Shown piece after piece: positions 1-8,754 of a stretch of 64,000 nt of DNA. Each line of letters opens with the position of its first letter. The stretch's first letter is position 1. Source of the DNA: Pseudomonas sp. GV085 (GTDB lineage: Bacteria > Pseudomonadota > Gammaproteobacteria > Pseudomonadales > Pseudomonadaceae); NCBI RefSeq assembly GCF_003050925.1, contig NZ_QAOV01000016.1:1-64000 (forward strand), written 5' to 3'. The position numbers were made by a program, and so were the translations under genes. The notes beneath the pieces were generated by a model. That model had not been told where the DNA came from and did not search any database. It saw nothing but the letters and a program-made list of their open reading frames with translations.

Positions 1-51
1 CTTTGCAACTTCAACCACTTGCGCTTCAGATCTCTCGTCAGCGGGAGGCGA

Positions 52-79
52 ATTCTACAGCGTTACACGCTGCTGTCAA
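52..79 (-). promoter_or_regulatory. Downstream sigma70 promoter and rRNA leader
   Basis: On the minus strand a consensus -35 TTGACA (79-74), a 16-base spacer and a -10 TAGAAT (57-52) are followed by a GC-rich discriminator. An A-rich UP-element-like tract lies just upstream (about 80-110). The transcribed sequence from about position 44 down to 1 resembles the 16S rRNA leader of Pseudomonas rrn operons (AGCGCAAGTGGTTGAAGTTG). No protein gene is credible in 1-350. Confidence 0.65.
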
Positions 80-197
80 CACCTCTTTTTCAACTTCCTT
101 TTGGCTTCGATGAACTGAAGCAACCTGCTGCCGAAAACTGCGTAACTCATTGTTTACCAAGGAGTTTTCCGTTTCGACTGCGCCGGAAGTGGGGCGA

Positions 198-225
198 ATT
201 ATAGACATCTATAATCTGCCGTCAA
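198..225 (-). promoter_or_regulatory. Upstream sigma70 promoter, rrn type
   Basis: On the minus strand a -35 TTGACG (225-220) and a perfect -10 TATAAT (203-198) are separated by 16 bases and followed by a GC-rich discriminator (TCGCCCC). This is the form of a strong, stringently controlled ribosomal RNA promoter. It reads leftward and lies about 146 bases upstream of a second promoter of the same type. Assignment to an rrn operon is inferred because the structural RNA lies outside the window. Confidence 0.6.
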
Positions 226-276
226 GCACTGATTCGGGTTTTCTATCAACAACCTGCAAATCGCCCCAAAGGACGC

Positions 277-310
277 CTATATAGAAGGATCAGAACGCCC
301 TTCTATATAG
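277..310. repeat. 12-bp inverted repeat
   Basis: CTATATAGAAGG (277-288) is repeated perfectly as its reverse complement at 299-310 across a 10-base spacer. It sits between the rrn-type promoters and the terminator of the ycaO-like gene. It could be an operator-like site or a transcript hairpin. It has no U-run, so it is not an obvious terminator. Confidence 0.6.
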
Positions 311-354
311 AAGAGCTTCCTCATAGGCAGCCGCAACCCATGTCATAGTCAAAA

Positions 355-385
355 AACAAAAAAGCACCCAAGGTGCTTTTTTGTT
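355..385 (-). terminator. Rho-independent terminator of the osmC-ycaO gene
   Basis: A perfect 14-bp stem (355-368 with 372-385, loop of 3) has GCACC/GGTGC at its core and A/T tracts at the base, giving a U-run in both directions. It lies just past the stop codon of the minus-strand gene and would insulate it from the rrn promoters. Confidence 0.85.
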
Positions 386-392
386 ATCGCTG

Positions 393-2597
393 TCAGCTGT
401 ACAAAGCCGCCACCCTCGCCCGCGCCATGTGCAGCTTCTTGTAGCTGTCGATCAGACGAAGGTGCCTGTCGAGCCCTTCCAGTTTCATGCTCGTCGGCGT
501 CAGACCATAGAAACGTACGCTGCCATCCACCGACCCTATCGCCGCGTCCATCCGCTCGTTGCCGAACATCCGGCGGAAGTTGACCTCGTAGTCGCTCAGT
601 TCCAGGTCATCGTCCAGCTGCATTTCCAGCACGACGTTCACGGCTTGATAAAACAAGCCGCGCTCGACGGTGTTGTCGTTGTATTGCAAGAAGGCTTCCA
701 CCAGATCCTTGGCCTGATCAAACTTCTGCAAGGCGAGATAAATCAGCAGCCTCAGCTCCAGGATCGTCAGCTTGCCCCAAGGCGTGTTGTCGTCGAACTC
801 GATGCCGATCAAGGTGGTGATGTCGGTGTAATCATCCAGCTCGCTGTTTTCCAAACCCTGGGCCAGCGTTCTCAGGCCGACCTTGCTCAGACTGTGCAGA
901 TTGAGGATGTCGGCGCGGAACTGCAGCGCTTTATTGGTGTTATCCCAGATCAAATCTTCTACCGGATAAATTTCCGAGTAATCCGGCACCAGAATGCGGC
1001 AGGCCTTGGCGCCGATGTGCTCATAGACCGCCATGTACACTTCTTTGCCCATGCCTTCGAGAATGCCGAACAAGGTCGCGGCCTCTTCGGCATTGGAGTT
1101 TTCGCCTTGACCGGAGAAATCCCACTCAACGAATTCGAAATCAGGTTTTGCACTGAAGAAGCGCCACGAGACCACACCACTGGAATCGATAAAGTGCTCG
1201 ACGAAGTTGTTCGGCTCAGTCACCGCCTGACCTTCGAAGGTCGGCTGGGGCAGATCGTTCAGTCCTTCGAAACTGCGCCCTTGCAGCAGTTCCGTCAGGC
1301 TGCGCTCCAGCGCCACTTCCAGGCTTGGGTGCGCGCCGAACGAGGCAAACACGCCACCGGTACGCGGGTTCATCAAGGTCACGCACATCACCGGGAACTC
1401 CCCGCCCAGCGATGCATCCTTGACCAGCACCGGGAAGCCCTGCTCTTCCAGGGCCTGGATACCCGCCAGGATGCCCGGGTATTTCGCCAGCACTTGCTGC
1501 GGCACATCCGGCAAGGCCATTTCGCCTTCGAGGATTTCGCGCTTGACCGCGCGCTCGAAGATCTCCGACAGGCACTGCACCTGGGCTTCGGCCAGCGTGT
1601 TGCCAGCGCTCATGCCATTGCTCAGGAACAGGTTTTCGATCAGGTTAGACGGGAAGTACACCACCTCATTGTCCGACTGGCGTACAAACGGCAGTGAACA
1701 AATGCCACGCTGGGTGTTGCCGGAGTTGGTGTCGTACAGATGCGAGCCACGCAACTCGCCATCCCGGTCGTAAACCTTCAGGCAGTACTCGTCGAGGATT
1801 TCGCTCGGCAGTTCGTCCTTCGGGCCCGGCTTGAACCAGCGCTCGTCCGGGTAATGCACAAACGCCGCATTGGCGATGTCCTCGCCCCAGAATTGATCGT
1901 TGTAGAAGAAGTTGCAGTTGAGCCGCTCGATAAACTCGCCCAGCGCCGATGCCAGCGCGCCTTCCTTGGTCGCGCCCTTGCCGTTGGTAAAACACATTGG
2001 CGAATGCGCATCGCGGATGTGCAGCGACCACACGTTGGGAACGATATTGCGCCACGAAGCGATTTCGATCTTCATGCCCAGGTCGGCCAGGATGCCCGAC
2101 ATGTTGGCGATGGTTTGTTCCAGCGGCAGGTCCTTGCCCACAATGTAGGTGCCCGCTTCGCCAGTCGAATGCGGCATCAGCAACGCCTGGGCATCGGCGT
2201 CGAGGTTTTCGACCTCTTCAATCACGAACTCAGGCCCGGTTTGCACCACCTTCTTTACCGTACAACGGTCGATGGAGCGCAAGATCCCCTGACGGTCCTT
2301 GGCGGAAATGTCCGCCGGTAATTCGACCTGAATCTTGAAAATCTGGTTGTAGCGGTTTTCCGGATCAACAATGTTGTTCTGCGACAGGCGGATATTTTCG
2401 GTGGGGATATTGCGAGTCTCGCAGTACAACTTCACGAAGTACGCCGCGCACAACGCCGACGAAGCCAGGAAGTAATCGAACGGCCCCGGTGCCGAGCCAT
2501 CGCCCTTGTAGCGAATGGGTTGATCGGCAATCACCGTGAAGTCGTCGAACTTGGCCTCAAGTCGAAGGTTGTCGAGAAAGTTGACCTTGATTTCCAT
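393..2597 (-). CDS. OsmC domain/YcaO domain fusion protein
   Basis: This 734-aa protein has an OsmC-like N-terminus (about residues 1-140), a YcaO domain (about 180-560) and a helical C-terminal part. YcaO landmarks include GEFIERLNCNFFY and EAQVQCLSEIFERAVK, which fit the ATP/Mg-binding glutamates. YcaO proteins activate an amide backbone with ATP, as in azoline cyclodehydratases. E. coli YcaO is linked to RimO-dependent methylthiolation of ribosomal protein S12. The C-terminus ends in AALYS and lacks the PxPxP tail of azoline-forming enzymes, and no precursor peptide gene is nearby, so a housekeeping role is more likely than natural product synthesis. It stands alone with its own terminator. 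The family is sure, the reaction is not. Confidence 0.9.
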   Translation of the reverse strand: MEIKVNFLDNLRLEAKFDDFTVIADQPIRYKGDGSAPGPFDYFLASSALCAAYFVKLYCETRNIPTENIRLSQNNIVDPENRYNQIFKIQVELPADISAKDRQGILRSIDRCTVKKVVQTGPEFVIEEVENLDADAQALLMPHSTGEAGTYIVGKDLPLEQTIANMSGILADLGMKIEIASWRNIVPNVWSLHIRDAHSPMCFTNGKGATKEGALASALGEFIERLNCNFFYNDQFWGEDIANAAFVHYPDERWFKPGPKDELPSEILDEYCLKVYDRDGELRGSHLYDTNSGNTQRGICSLPFVRQSDNEVVYFPSNLIENLFLSNGMSAGNTLAEAQVQCLSEIFERAVKREILEGEMALPDVPQQVLAKYPGILAGIQALEEQGFPVLVKDASLGGEFPVMCVTLMNPRTGGVFASFGAHPSLEVALERSLTELLQGRSFEGLNDLPQPTFEGQAVTEPNNFVEHFIDSSGVVSWRFFSAKPDFEFVEWDFSGQGENSNAEEAATLFGILEGMGKEVYMAVYEHIGAKACRILVPDYSEIYPVEDLIWDNTNKALQFRADILNLHSLSKVGLRTLAQGLENSELDDYTDITTLIGIEFDDNTPWGKLTILELRLLIYLALQKFDQAKDLVEAFLQYNDNTVERGLFYQAVNVVLEMQLDDDLELSDYEVNFRRMFGNERMDAAIGSVDGSVRFYGLTPTSMKLEGLDRHLRLIDSYKKLHMARARVAALYS

Positions 2598-2674
2598 GCG
2601 TGCTTACCAGAATAACGAGCTATACGATTTGGCCGCCATTATCCGGTTTTTCAGCGCAGACCGTTAACTTTCCA

Positions 2675-3553
2675 CTATTTTTCGACCAACACCACCCCGC
2701 GCTCCTCGAGCAGGCGCACAAACATCGTCAGGCTCTGCGACACCGTCCCCCTGCGCCACACCAGCCAGGTGCGCAGATAGCGGAACGACTCCGACAGCGG
2801 CCAGACGCTGACCGTCGTGCATCCAGGCATGCTTTCGAGCATGCTGCGGGGCATCAGCGCCAGGCCGGCACCGGCGCTGACGCAGGCCAGCATGCCGTGA
2901 TAGGACTCCATTTCGAAAATCTTGCCGGGCACCGCCGCGCCATTGGCGAACCAGCTTTCGAAATGATGGCGGTAGGAGCAGTTGGAGCGGAAGGCATAGA
3001 TGTTTTCGCCGTTCACATCCTTGGCCCGATGAATCGGCTCATGGTTGAGCGGTGCAATCAACACCATTTCCTCCTCGAATGCCGGCACGCCCTCCAGCGC
3101 CGGATGCAACACCGGACCATCGACAAATGCCGCGGCCAGCCGCCCTGACAGCACCCCATCGATCATGGTCCCGGAGGGGCCGGTGGACAGGTCCAGTTCG
3201 ACCTTGGCGTGCTTCTGGTTATAGGCGGCCAGTAGCTCTGGAATACGTACCGCCGCAGTACTTTCCAGCGAACCCAGGGCGAAGGCTCCCTGCGGCTCTT
3301 CACCTGCCACTGTGGCGCGCGCCTCCTGAACCAGGTCGAGAATACGTCGTGCGTAATCCAGAAAGCTCCAGCCTGCCGGCGACAGGCGCAGGCGACTCTT
3401 CTCGCGGATAAACAGGTCCACACCCAGGTCCAGCTCAAGCTGCTTGATTCGGGTCGTGAGATTCGATGGCACCCGGTGGATATGCTGGGCGGCCACGCTG
3501 ATGCTGCCGTGCTCGGCGACAGCCTTGAAAATTTCGAGCTGAACCAGATCCAA
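2675..3553 (-). CDS. ptrR: LysR-family regulator PtrR (YneJ-like)
   Basis: This is a LysR regulator of about 292 aa with an N-terminal winged HTH (about 1-60) and a periplasmic-binding-like effector domain. It matches E. coli PtrR/YneJ over its length, including HRVPSNLTTRIKQLE, GSLESTAAVRIP and ESYHGMLACV. I place the start at a TTG (3553) because GGAG lies 6 bases upstream and the N-terminus MDLVQLEIF then aligns with MDLTQLEMF of E. coli. A TTG four codons further upstream is the alternative. It is divergent from a sad-type dehydrogenase, the same arrangement as yneJ-yneI, where PtrR controls putrescine/GABA use. The target is inferred from that synteny. Confidence 0.88.
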   Translation of the reverse strand: MDLVQLEIFKAVAEHGSISVAAQHIHRVPSNLTTRIKQLELDLGVDLFIREKSRLRLSPAGWSFLDYARRILDLVQEARATVAGEEPQGAFALGSLESTAAVRIPELLAAYNQKHAKVELDLSTGPSGTMIDGVLSGRLAAAFVDGPVLHPALEGVPAFEEEMVLIAPLNHEPIHRAKDVNGENIYAFRSNCSYRHHFESWFANGAAVPGKIFEMESYHGMLACVSAGAGLALMPRSMLESMPGCTTVSVWPLSESFRYLRTWLVWRRGTVSQSLTMFVRLLEERGVVLVEK

Positions 3554-3653
3554 ATCATTCTCCAAACGTGAACGTTATGCTCAGTATTATTCAGTTTCCA
3601 GAAAACATATAGCCCCATAACCTGAGCACATCCCTACCCCGCAGGACGGTGCC

Positions 3654-5045
3654 ATGACCAACGTTTCCAGCCTTACCCATGCCATTTCGATCAACCCGAC
3701 CACCGGCGAGCAGATCGGCCATTACCCTTTCGAATCCGATTCGGCATTACAGGCCGCGCTGACGCGGGCCGCTACCGGGTTTCGCGCCTGGCGCCGCAGA
3801 CCGGTTGAGCAGCGCGCGCAGCTGTTGATCAACCTCGGCCAGGCCTTGCGCAACAATGCGCAGGCCATGGCGAACATGATCACTCTGGAAATGGGCAAGC
3901 CGATTGCTCAGGCCCGCGGTGAAATTGAAAAATGTGCGCAGCTCTGCGAGTGGTACGCCGAACACGGCCCCGCCATGCTGAGTTCAGAACCGACCCTGGT
4001 TGAAGGCGACAAGGCACGCATTGAATATCGCCCGCTCGGCCCGATTCTCGCCGTCATGCCTTGGAACTTTCCCATCTGGCAAGTCCTGCGCGGCGCGGTC
4101 CCAACGCTACTCGCCGGCAATACCTACGTGCTCAAACACGCGCCAAACGTCATGGGTAGCGCCTACCTGCTGCTGGAAGCCTTCCAGCAAGCGGACTTTC
4201 CTGAAGGTGTTTTCGAGGTTATCAACGTCACCCCGGAGGGTGTATCCAGGGCGATCGCCGATCCACGTATCGCGGCGGTCACCCTCACCGGTAGCGTGCG
4301 TGCGGGCATGGCCATCGGTGCTCAGGCTGGAGCGGCACTGAAGAAATGTGTATTGGAACTGGGCGGCTCCGACCCGTTTATCGTGCTCGACGACGCAGAC
4401 CTCGATGAGGCGGTGAAAGCCGCGGTGATCGGGCGCTATCAAAACACCGGGCAAGTCTGCGCCGCCGCCAAGCGCCTGATTGTCGAGCAAGGCATCGTCG
4501 AGGAGTTTACCCGCAAGTTCGTCGAGGCCACCCAACGACTGGTCGTCGGTGATCCACTGACCACCACCACTTATATCGGCCCGATGGCTCGCTTCGATCT
4601 GCGCGACGAACTGGATCAACAGGTGCGCGACACACTGGAAGAAGGCGCGACGCTGCTGATGGGTGGAAAGAAGGCTGAAGGCCCCGGCAACTACTATGAG
4701 CCTACGGTACTCGGCGACGTGACCGATCAGATGACATCATTCAAACAGGAGTTGTTTGGTCCTGTGGCCTCAATCATCACGGCCCGAGACGCAGCCCATG
4801 CGCTGGAGCTGGCCAATGACAGCGAGTTCGGCCTCACCGCCACTCTCTTCACGCGCAATGTCGAACTTGCCCGGCAGATGGCCGACGAACTTGAAACCGG
4901 TGGCGTGTTCATCAACGGTTATAGCGCCAGCGATCCGCGTGTCAGTTTTGGTGGCGTGAAGAAGAGTGGCTTTGGCCGTGAGCTCTCGCATTTCGGGGTG
5001 CGCGAATTCTGTAATGCACAAACGGTTTGGCTGGATCGACGCTAA
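3654..5045 (+). CDS. sad: NAD(P)-dependent succinate-semialdehyde dehydrogenase
   Basis: This 463-aa aldehyde dehydrogenase is very close to E. coli Sad (YneI), from ISINPTTGEQ at the N-terminus to SHFGVREFCNAQTVW at the C-terminus. The catalytic cysteine is residue 269 in NTGQVCAAAKR, and the general-base glutamate is residue 235 in LELGGSDPF. It oxidises succinic semialdehyde to succinate, the last step of putrescine and GABA breakdown, in the cytoplasm. It is divergent from ptrR and followed by a strong terminator. The 100-base divergent intergenic region probably holds the PtrR site, but I cannot point to a clear operator. Confidence 0.92.
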   Translation: MTNVSSLTHAISINPTTGEQIGHYPFESDSALQAALTRAATGFRAWRRRPVEQRAQLLINLGQALRNNAQAMANMITLEMGKPIAQARGEIEKCAQLCEWYAEHGPAMLSSEPTLVEGDKARIEYRPLGPILAVMPWNFPIWQVLRGAVPTLLAGNTYVLKHAPNVMGSAYLLLEAFQQADFPEGVFEVINVTPEGVSRAIADPRIAAVTLTGSVRAGMAIGAQAGAALKKCVLELGGSDPFIVLDDADLDEAVKAAVIGRYQNTGQVCAAAKRLIVEQGIVEEFTRKFVEATQRLVVGDPLTTTTYIGPMARFDLRDELDQQVRDTLEEGATLLMGGKKAEGPGNYYEPTVLGDVTDQMTSFKQELFGPVASIITARDAAHALELANDSEFGLTATLFTRNVELARQMADELETGGVFINGYSASDPRVSFGGVKKSGFGRELSHFGVREFCNAQTVWLDRR

Positions 5046-5107
5046 GGACAGCGCAGTACTGCGAACTGGCTCAGTTTCCGACTGCGCAAAAACCTTGATA
5101 CCGGAAT

Positions 5108-5142
5108 AAAAAAACGGGCGCCTTATCGGCGCCCGTTTTTTG
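5108..5142 (+). terminator. Rho-independent terminator after sad
   Basis: The stem ACGGGCGCC/GGCGCCCGT with a short loop is flanked by an A-run on the left and a T-run on the right. It ends sad transcription about 60 bases past its stop. The following 200 bases up to 5343 are AT-rich and presumably hold the promoter of the ABC transporter operon. Confidence 0.9.
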
Positions 5143-5343
5143 TTCAAAGGATTGATGACACAGGTGAGGTCAGTCCACCAGTGCCCTGCGTGTCGCCCTG
5201 CGCTGATATGTTTTTTTTCATTAAGTTGATTTGTGAATTATTTTATGTCATTTATACCCTCGCAAATCATCAGGACAGTCCACCTCACCAGACCGGACGG
5301 TAATCCCGTATCACCCCAACGCCCCATCCAAGGAGTCAACAAT

Positions 5344-6120
5344 ATGTACAAGACAGAACTTCTAGGTGCTCTGGCACTGTGCGCCGCAAGCTTGCTGGCA
5401 CATGCCGACGACGACAGCCTGCGTATCGGTATCGAAGCCGCCTACCCGCCCTTCTCTTTCAAGACGCCAGAGGGCAACGTCAGTGGTTTCGACTACGACA
5501 TTGGCAACGCGCTGTGCGAAGAGATGAAGGTCAAATGCGAGTGGGTCATCCAGGAATTCGACGGCATGATCCCGTCGCTGAAAGTGCGCAAGATCGATGC
5601 TGTGCTGTCGTCGATGTCGATCACTGAAGACCGTATGAAGTCGGTCGATTTCAGCAAAAAGTACTACCACACGCCGGGTAAGTTCGCGATGAAGACCGGT
5701 AGCGTGATCAACGACCCGCTGGTCGATCTCAAAGGTAAGAAACTGGGCGTGCAACGCTCTTCGACCTATGACCGTTTCGCCACCGAGCAGCTTGAGAAAG
5801 CCGGCGCCCTGGTGGTGCGCTACTCCTCGCAAAATGAAGCCTTCCTCGATTTGGCAGCGGGTCGCCTGGACGCCACGCTTGCAGACATCGTCAACACCGA
5901 TGAGAGCTTTATCAAAACACCATTAGGTAAGGGTTTCGCACTGACAGGGCCGGACATCAATGACCCGAAATACTTCGGCAGAGGTGCCGGAATCGCGGTG
6001 CGTAAAGGCGACAGTGCGAACGTTGCACGTCTGAGTGCAGCGATTGACGCGATCCGCGCCAATGGCAAGTACCAGCAAGTGATGGGCAAGTACTTCGCCT
6101 TCGATATCTACGGCGAATAA
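5344..6120 (+). CDS. Polar amino acid ABC transporter, periplasmic binding protein
   Basis: This is a 258-aa solute-binding protein of the HisJ/ArgT/AotJ group. It has a cleavable signal peptide (ending near AHA-DDD, about residue 20), then SLRIGIEAAYPPFSFKTPEG and GFDYDIGNALC, typical of family 3 binding proteins. The start at 5344 follows AAGGAG with good spacing; an in-frame upstream ATG at 5233 would put 37 residues before the signal peptide and is rejected. It is the first gene of the operon with two permeases, a desuccinylase-like enzyme and an ATPase. A basic amino acid or a derivative of one is the likely ligand; the exact ligand cannot be read from sequence. Confidence 0.92.
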   Translation: MYKTELLGALALCAASLLAHADDDSLRIGIEAAYPPFSFKTPEGNVSGFDYDIGNALCEEMKVKCEWVIQEFDGMIPSLKVRKIDAVLSSMSITEDRMKSVDFSKKYYHTPGKFAMKTGSVINDPLVDLKGKKLGVQRSSTYDRFATEQLEKAGALVVRYSSQNEAFLDLAAGRLDATLADIVNTDESFIKTPLGKGFALTGPDINDPKYFGRGAGIAVRKGDSANVARLSAAIDAIRANGKYQQVMGKYFAFDIYGE

Positions 6121-6212
6121 GCCTTTATCCGAGACCCTGGCGCCGGCCCCTTGCGGGCGCCGCTTTTGGCTTGTCTTGCGCGCCTCCCGGCGCTCGCTTG
6201 AGGAATTTCATC

Positions 6213-6902
6213 ATGCTTCACGGCTACGGATCGAGCATTCTCGATGGCGCCTGGCTGACCATTAATCTGGCCCTGACCTCCATGACCATGGCCATTTCCC
6301 TGGGACTGATCGGCGCAGCCTTTCGTTTGTCGCCATTCAAATGGCTGGCGGTGCTGGGCGAAGGTTACACAACCCTGATTCGCGGTATTCCTGACCTGGT
6401 GTTGATCCTGCTGATCTTCTACGGCGGCCAGGATCTGATGAACCGCATTGCCCTCGCACTCGGTTACACCCGGTACATCGACGTCAATCCCTTCATCGCC
6501 GGTGTCTGCACCATGGGCTTCATTTTCGGTGCCTATCTCTCGGAGACCTTTCGTGGCGCCTTCATGGCGATCCCTAAAGGTCAGGGCGAGGCTGGCGTGG
6601 CCTACGGCATGAGTGGCGCTCGGGTGTTCTGGCGGATTCTGGTGCCGCAGATGATTCGTTTCGCCATTCCCGGGTTCACCAACAACTGGTTGGTACTGAC
6701 CAAATCCACCGCGCTGATCTCGGTGATCGGTTTGCAGGACATGATGTTCAAAGCCAAAAACGCAGCGGACGCCACCCATGAGCCGTTCACGTTTTTCCTC
6801 GCGGTTGCCGCGCTTTACCTGATGCTGACCAGCATGTCATTGCTGGTGCTGCGCTATCTGGAAAAACACTACTCGGTCGGCATCAAAGCCGCCGAACTGT
6901 GA
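6213..6902 (+). CDS. ABC transporter permease, HisQ/AotQ type
   Basis: This 229-aa inner membrane permease has about five membrane segments and the EAA loop near the C-terminal third (GEAGVAYGMSGARVFWRILVPQ). It pairs with the next permease to form the translocation channel. The start at 6213 is preceded by GAGGA and removes 14 residues of a longer in-frame reading. The stop overlaps the neighbourhood of the next gene, whose start lies 14 bases downstream, which supports co-translation. Confidence 0.92.
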   Translation: MLHGYGSSILDGAWLTINLALTSMTMAISLGLIGAAFRLSPFKWLAVLGEGYTTLIRGIPDLVLILLIFYGGQDLMNRIALALGYTRYIDVNPFIAGVCTMGFIFGAYLSETFRGAFMAIPKGQGEAGVAYGMSGARVFWRILVPQMIRFAIPGFTNNWLVLTKSTALISVIGLQDMMFKAKNAADATHEPFTFFLAVAALYLMLTSMSLLVLRYLEKHYSVGIKAAEL

Positions 6903-6916
6903 CTGGGAGCTCCCCC

Positions 6917-7615
6917 ATGATTCTCGACTACAACCTGATCTGGGAAAACCTGCCGCTGTATTTCAACGGCGCCTTGGTGACCCTGAAAGTGTTGCTGATT
7001 TCCCTGGCCGTTGGCCTGGTGTTTGCGGTTCCGATAGCGCTGATGCGCGTTTCCCGATCACCGCTGATCAACTTCCCGGCCTGGCTCTACACCTACGTGA
7101 TTCGCGGCACCCCGATGCTGGTGCAATTGTTCCTGATCTACTACGGGCTGGCGCAGTTCGAAGCGGTACGTCAAAGCGCGCTCTGGCCTTACCTGTCCAG
7201 CGCGACCTTTTGTGCCTGCCTGGCCTTCGCAATCAATACCAGCGCCTATAGCGCGGAACTCCTGGCCGGCAGCTTGAAGGCCACGGCCCACGGCGAAATC
7301 GAAGCCGCCAAGGCAGTGGGCATGTCGCGCCTGACCTTGTACCGCCGCATCCTCCTGCCGTCGGCCTTGCGCCGGGCGCTGCCGCAGTACAGCAACGAAG
7401 TGCTGATGATGCTGCAGACCACCAGCCTGGCGTCCATCGTCACGCTGGTGGATATCACCGGTGCCGCGCGAACCGTCAGTTCGCGCTTTTATCTGCCGTT
7501 CGAGGCATTCATCACTGCCGGCCTGATCTACCTGGCCCTGACCTTCATCCTGGTTCGCCTGTTCAAGCTGGCCGAGCGCCGCTGGCTGGCCTATCTGGCA
7601 CCGCGCAAGCACTAA
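6917..7615 (+). CDS. ABC transporter permease, HisM/AotM type
   Basis: This 232-aa permease has the conserved GALVTLKV, YVIRGTPMLVQLFLIYYGL and the EAA motif (EIEAAKAVGMSRLTLYRRILLP) of the polar amino acid uptake family. It is the second channel subunit, with HisM of Salmonella and AotM of P. aeruginosa as functional models. The start at 6917 follows GGGAG. Eight bases separate its stop from the next gene. Confidence 0.92.
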   Translation: MILDYNLIWENLPLYFNGALVTLKVLLISLAVGLVFAVPIALMRVSRSPLINFPAWLYTYVIRGTPMLVQLFLIYYGLAQFEAVRQSALWPYLSSATFCACLAFAINTSAYSAELLAGSLKATAHGEIEAAKAVGMSRLTLYRRILLPSALRRALPQYSNEVLMMLQTTSLASIVTLVDITGAARTVSSRFYLPFEAFITAGLIYLALTFILVRLFKLAERRWLAYLAPRKH

Positions 7616-7623
7616 GGAGCGTT

Positions 7624-8736
7624 ATGAAGCACATTCAATACCTTTTGCCGTGGAGTGCCTCGGGCACAGAACGAAAGTTGTCGCTGTTTCGTTTTGGCAG
7701 CGGGCCGCGCAAGGCCTACATCCAGGCTTCCCTGCATGCCGACGAACTGCCGGGGATGCGCGTTGCCGTCGAACTCAAGCGCCGTCTGCAAGAACTGGAA
7801 GATCAAGGCCTGTTGACCGGGGTGATCGAACTGGTGCCGATGGCCAATCCAATTGGTATCGCACAGATGTTCCAGGCCACCCATCAGGGGCGCTTTGAAT
7901 TCTCCAGCGGGAAGAACTTCAATCGCGACTTCCCGGAACTCGCCGAGGCCGTGGTAAAGCAACTGGAAGGTCAACTGGGCGACGATGCCAATGCCAACAT
8001 CGCACTGATCCGCCGCGCCATGGGCGATGCCCTCACCAACATGCCGGCACCGGCATCGGAACTCGATGGCTTGCGGCGCCTGTTGCTGCAGCATGCCTGT
8101 GATGCCGACGTGGTGCTGGACCTGCACTGCGACTTCGAGTCGATCATGCTGCTGTATGCCATGCCGCAAAACTGGCCACGCTTGCGCTCATTGGCCGCCC
8201 GCCTGGGCGCTGGCGTGGCCTTGCTGGCCGAGGCGGCGGGAGGCAACGCCTTCGATGAAGCCTGCGCAATCCCCTGGCTGCACCTGGCCGAGCGCTTTCC
8301 TGAAGCGAATATTCCGTTGGCGTGCGTGGCCACCACGATTGAATTGCGCGGCATGGCTGACACCGAGCGCGAGCAATGCGTCGACAGTGCCCAGGCCATT
8401 CTCGACTATCTCGCCGAGCAAGGCCTGATCAGCGGTGACTGGCCTGCAGCGCCTCCGAGCCGTTGTGAAGCGACACCGTTCGCCGGTGCGCAGTATGCCT
8501 ATGCGCCGCACCCGGGGGTGGTGAGTTATCTGCAACCGTTGGGCGCCCACGTCAAGGTCGGCGATCCGCTCTTCGAAGTGCTTGAACCGCTGACCGATCA
8601 GCACAGCGTGGTGCACGCCAGCACCGACGGCATCCTGTATGCCCGTGAACGCCTGCGCTTTGCCCAGCCCGGTTTGTGGTTGGCCAAAGTGGCCGGTAAC
8701 GCCCCTATTCGCCAAGGCCGTTTGCTCAGCGACTGA
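7624..8736 (+). CDS. Succinylglutamate desuccinylase/aspartoacylase-family zinc hydrolase
   Basis: This is a 370-aa M14-like zinc amidohydrolase. The first zinc motif is HADE (His38, Glu41) and the third ligand is probably His168 in LDLHCD. The C-terminal third (about 285-365) resembles the beta barrel with biotinyl-like fold of the AstE/aspartoacylase family. These enzymes remove an acyl group from an N-acylated amino acid. Its place inside an ABC operon, between permease and ATPase genes with spacings of 8 and 18 bases, suggests that the transporter imports an N-acyl amino acid or small amide that this enzyme hydrolyses in the cytoplasm. AstE itself belongs to the ast operon, which is absent here. 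Confidence 0.85.
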   Translation: MKHIQYLLPWSASGTERKLSLFRFGSGPRKAYIQASLHADELPGMRVAVELKRRLQELEDQGLLTGVIELVPMANPIGIAQMFQATHQGRFEFSSGKNFNRDFPELAEAVVKQLEGQLGDDANANIALIRRAMGDALTNMPAPASELDGLRRLLLQHACDADVVLDLHCDFESIMLLYAMPQNWPRLRSLAARLGAGVALLAEAAGGNAFDEACAIPWLHLAERFPEANIPLACVATTIELRGMADTEREQCVDSAQAILDYLAEQGLISGDWPAAPPSRCEATPFAGAQYAYAPHPGVVSYLQPLGAHVKVGDPLFEVLEPLTDQHSVVHASTDGILYARERLRFAQPGLWLAKVAGNAPIRQGRLLSD

Positions 8737-8754
8737 TTCCAGAGAGTTGAAACC

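Noticed and set aside
381..1697. Long plus-strand open frame of 438 codons
   Set aside because: It is the antisense shadow of the OsmC-YcaO gene, whose translation matches a known family; the plus-strand product is His/Gln/Arg-rich and matches nothing.
393..2597. RiPP or azoline biosynthesis cluster suggested by the YcaO domain
   Set aside because: There is no precursor peptide, partner dehydrogenase or exporter nearby, the C-terminus lacks PxPxP, and the OsmC fusion is the common housekeeping form.
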